64,000 nucleotides of DNA, taken from NCBI GenBank assembly GCA_016841945.1, contig JAENYC010000001.1, positions 186,001 through 250,000 on the forward strand, written 5' to 3'. The DNA is from Haloplasma contractile. Its GTDB lineage: Bacteria; Bacillota_I; Bacilli_A; Haloplasmatales; Haloplasmataceae. Below, one piece after another: positions 62,316-64,000 of this stretch. Numbering within the stretch: the stretch's first letter is position 1; each line of letters begins with the position of its first letter. The position numbers and the translations under genes were made by a program. Below the pieces are notes generated by a model. It did not search any database. It was not told the DNA's origin and worked only from the letters and a program-made list of their open reading frames with translations.

Positions 62316-64000
62316 TCACTCATATAGTAGTCCTACTGTGGGTAATGGATTACTAATTGGAGAAAACAATTCTTCAGCTAATCCTTTTAATCTAATATCC
62401 TCAACAAGCACATCTCGTATATATAATTCTGTATCTATATTTTGATCACTTCTAATATTATCTAATTGATCCCAATAATAAACATAACTGATGACAGCTA
62501 CAGTATAGGTCGATGAATCATTTAGATTTATATCAGCTGCCAATGAATAAAAAATAGAGTTATTATTGAGTAATGATTCAATTTCTTGATATGTCACTTC
62601 TATTAAATAAATATTGTTGTCGAAAGGACAGATTTCATACAATTGATTAAGGGTTACATCTCCACCTGCGGTGATTTCACCAGTTGAACGAATACCACCG
62701 GTATTGTGAATTGCAATATCAGCGCCTGTAGTCGCTAACATGACATTTCCAACCCAATCAAATAATTGACTATAATAAGTAATGGTTTCTCCAGCTGTTG
62801 CGAGTACTTCATTTCCTAAATTTGCTCTAAATCCATCAATAATCCCTTCAACCGTTGGATCATAATTTGTACCAGCTGAGGATACATTTGATGATATCTA
62901 CTGTAGAGTTTATAACCTCCATCGTGTCTAGCCCAATTGTTAATGTAACTTCTCCAAAAGCTGCTCCATTTCCACCCGCCTGTATGACTGGCATCGGTGT
63001 TCCATCGATACGATTTATTGATTCTTCATAATAAGAGTGTGTATGACCATTAATCACAACATCGACCAAATAATCTCCATATTGATCTCTTAACGTAGAG
63101 AGTTGGTAATTGGTGTTTGTGTCAAATCCATGTATATTGACAACAATCACATCAACACCTGTTTGTACTAACTCATTTCCTATTTGTTCTACAGATTGAG
63201 AAATATCTAAATCAAAATAGTAATCATCAACTTTATCATATGCGATAGAATTATATGTATCTCCGATATAACTGATAATTCCTACTTCAACTCCTTCTTT
63301 CTCAATAACAACTGAATTTAGGACATCTCCTCCTGGCTCTGTTAATAATGAATCATCATCAATTGAATAAATATTGGCATTAAGTAGTGGAAAATCTGCT
63401 TCATCATTTGTCTCTACTTCATCAAAATAATCTATTATGGTATCTATTTCCCAATCAAATTCATGATTACCTATACCCATTGCATCAAATTGCATCGCAT
63501 CCATACTTTCAATTACAGCCAAACCATTTGTCATATTAGAAATTGCAGTCCCTTGTAACATGTCACCATTTCCAATTAACACAACATCATCTAAAGGATT
63601 TTCATCTCTTATTTTATTAATTAAATAGGCCATATTAGACAACCCGTTCATACCATATTCATCTTGTTCGATATAACCATGAAGATCGTTCACAGATAAT
63701 ATGGTTAATGGAAACGTATCATATTCCGTTTCTTCATAGACATCAGTTACTAATATGTTAAAATATTTAGTACTGTCGCCACTGACATATAATACATAAC
63801 CTTCAACAGTAATTGTATCTCCTATTAAATTATTTAATCCTAAACTTGTATCATCGGTATTCAATGAACCGACAACATCAGTTTCAGGAACATCTAAATT
63901 AAGGTAATTTCCACTTTGGGATAAACTGCCTGTTAACCTCACACATTCTCCTACCAAAAAATTATTTACATATGTGGTTACTTCGCTACCACTTAACTCA
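62316..64000 (-). pseudogene. YhcR/5'-nucleotidase-like extracellular protein, frameshifted, 5' end outside window
   Basis: The minus strand enters the window in frame. An OB-fold-like YhcR domain comes first (GECVRLTGSLSQSGNYLNLD to about 63730), then a metallophosphatase domain with LSVNDLHGYI, LIGNGDMLQG, GIGNHEFDWE and INGHTHSYYE, and after the frameshift a 5'-nucleotidase C-terminal domain (TGADIAIHNTGGIRSTGEIT, PFDNNIYLIEVTYQEIESLL). At about 62887-62898 the frame changes by +1: reading runs from NSTVDII into a stop 10 codons on, while the next frame continues as SNVSSAGTNYDPTVEG without a break to 62316. One extra base is the simplest cause. Family members hydrolyse nucleotides at the cell surface. 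The C-terminus has no visible anchor. Confidence 0.75.

Noticed and set aside
62880-62905. Programmed +1 frameshift in the nucleotidase gene
   Set aside because: No slippery sequence, rare-codon stop context or downstream structure is evident, and the family is not known for it.
1-64000. Alternative genetic code with TGA as Trp, suggested by the low GC and Mollicutes-like feel
   Set aside because: Genes end in TGA at tight overlaps (for example gcvPA/gcvPB), conserved Trp positions use TGG, and no gene needs TGA read-through.
1-64000. CRISPR arrays, tRNA genes, transposases, prophage
   Set aside because: No regular short repeats, cloverleaf sequences, transposase or phage-like frames were seen on either strand.

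Overview
The window is 64 kb of very A+T-rich bacterial chromosome from a low-GC Gram-positive (Bacillota). The genetic code looks standard: TGA is used as a stop, for example in the gcvPA/gcvPB overlap, and Trp is TGG. Strong AGGAGG-type ribosome binding sites, a T-box riboswitch, a Firmicutes-type 6S RNA, a three-gene spore germination receptor operon and lipoprotein signal peptides all fit. The presence of ger genes points to a spore-forming lineage. The base composition and family mix would suit a relative of the Haloplasma/Turicibacter/Erysipelotrichia side of the phylum, but this placement is inference. No tRNA, rRNA, CRISPR array, insertion sequence or prophage was seen.

Layout. 1-5 kb: a MarR-type repressor with its own operator, a CapA-like lipoprotein, an amino acid permease, an AEC transporter and a cupin/HD-GYP protein. 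5.2-10.6 kb: a small exported protein, then a two-component system plus an ABC-2 exporter arranged like the linearmycin-resistance (Lnr) systems. 10.7-15.5 kb: a PAS-GGDEF-EAL protein, a patatin phospholipase and two unknown proteins. 15.7-18.3 kb: kdgK-kduI-kduD for pectin/uronate-derived ketodeoxy sugars, with a cre-like site in the leader. 18.6-21.4 kb: a SpoU methyltransferase, a small secreted protein, pgsA and a membrane-anchored hydrolase. 21.5-31.7 kb: threonine-to-glycine conversion (tdh, kbl), the complete glycine cleavage system (gcvT-gcvH-gcvPA-gcvPB-lpdA), and divergently lplA plus a DUF402 protein. 31.7-49.4 kb: a mixed region with GH2 glycosidase, flavodoxin-like proteins, TspO, a DUF4236-TPR protein, DegV, TM2, MFS-LytTR-DUF3021, a membrane/propeller-like protein, htpG, a phytol-kinase-like protein, a BspA/InlB-repeat lipoprotein, a ferritin-like protein and an M20 amidohydrolase.

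49.4-50.2 kb holds two damaged genes behind a structured leader that contains a 13-codon peptide. 50.3-64 kb has rarA, the ger operon, msrA, tcdA, a small membrane protein, an AI-2E family transporter, 6S RNA, and aspS and hisS under a T-box. rarA, tcdA, 6S RNA, aspS and hisS also lie close together in Bacillus. The window ends in a frameshifted YhcR/5'-nucleotidase-like gene that runs off the edge.

How the genes fit together. Tdh and Kbl make glycine from threonine. The adjacent Gcv complex oxidises glycine to one-carbon units, and the neighbouring LplA can supply the lipoyl group that GcvH needs and that LpdA reoxidises. KduI, KduD and KdgK form three successive steps of uronate catabolism. 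The most interesting regulatory signals are mutually exclusive hairpins overlapping a short leader peptide near 50.1 kb, and a T-box specifier loop reading GACAC (Asp GAC overlapping His CAC) ahead of a hisS-aspS operon.
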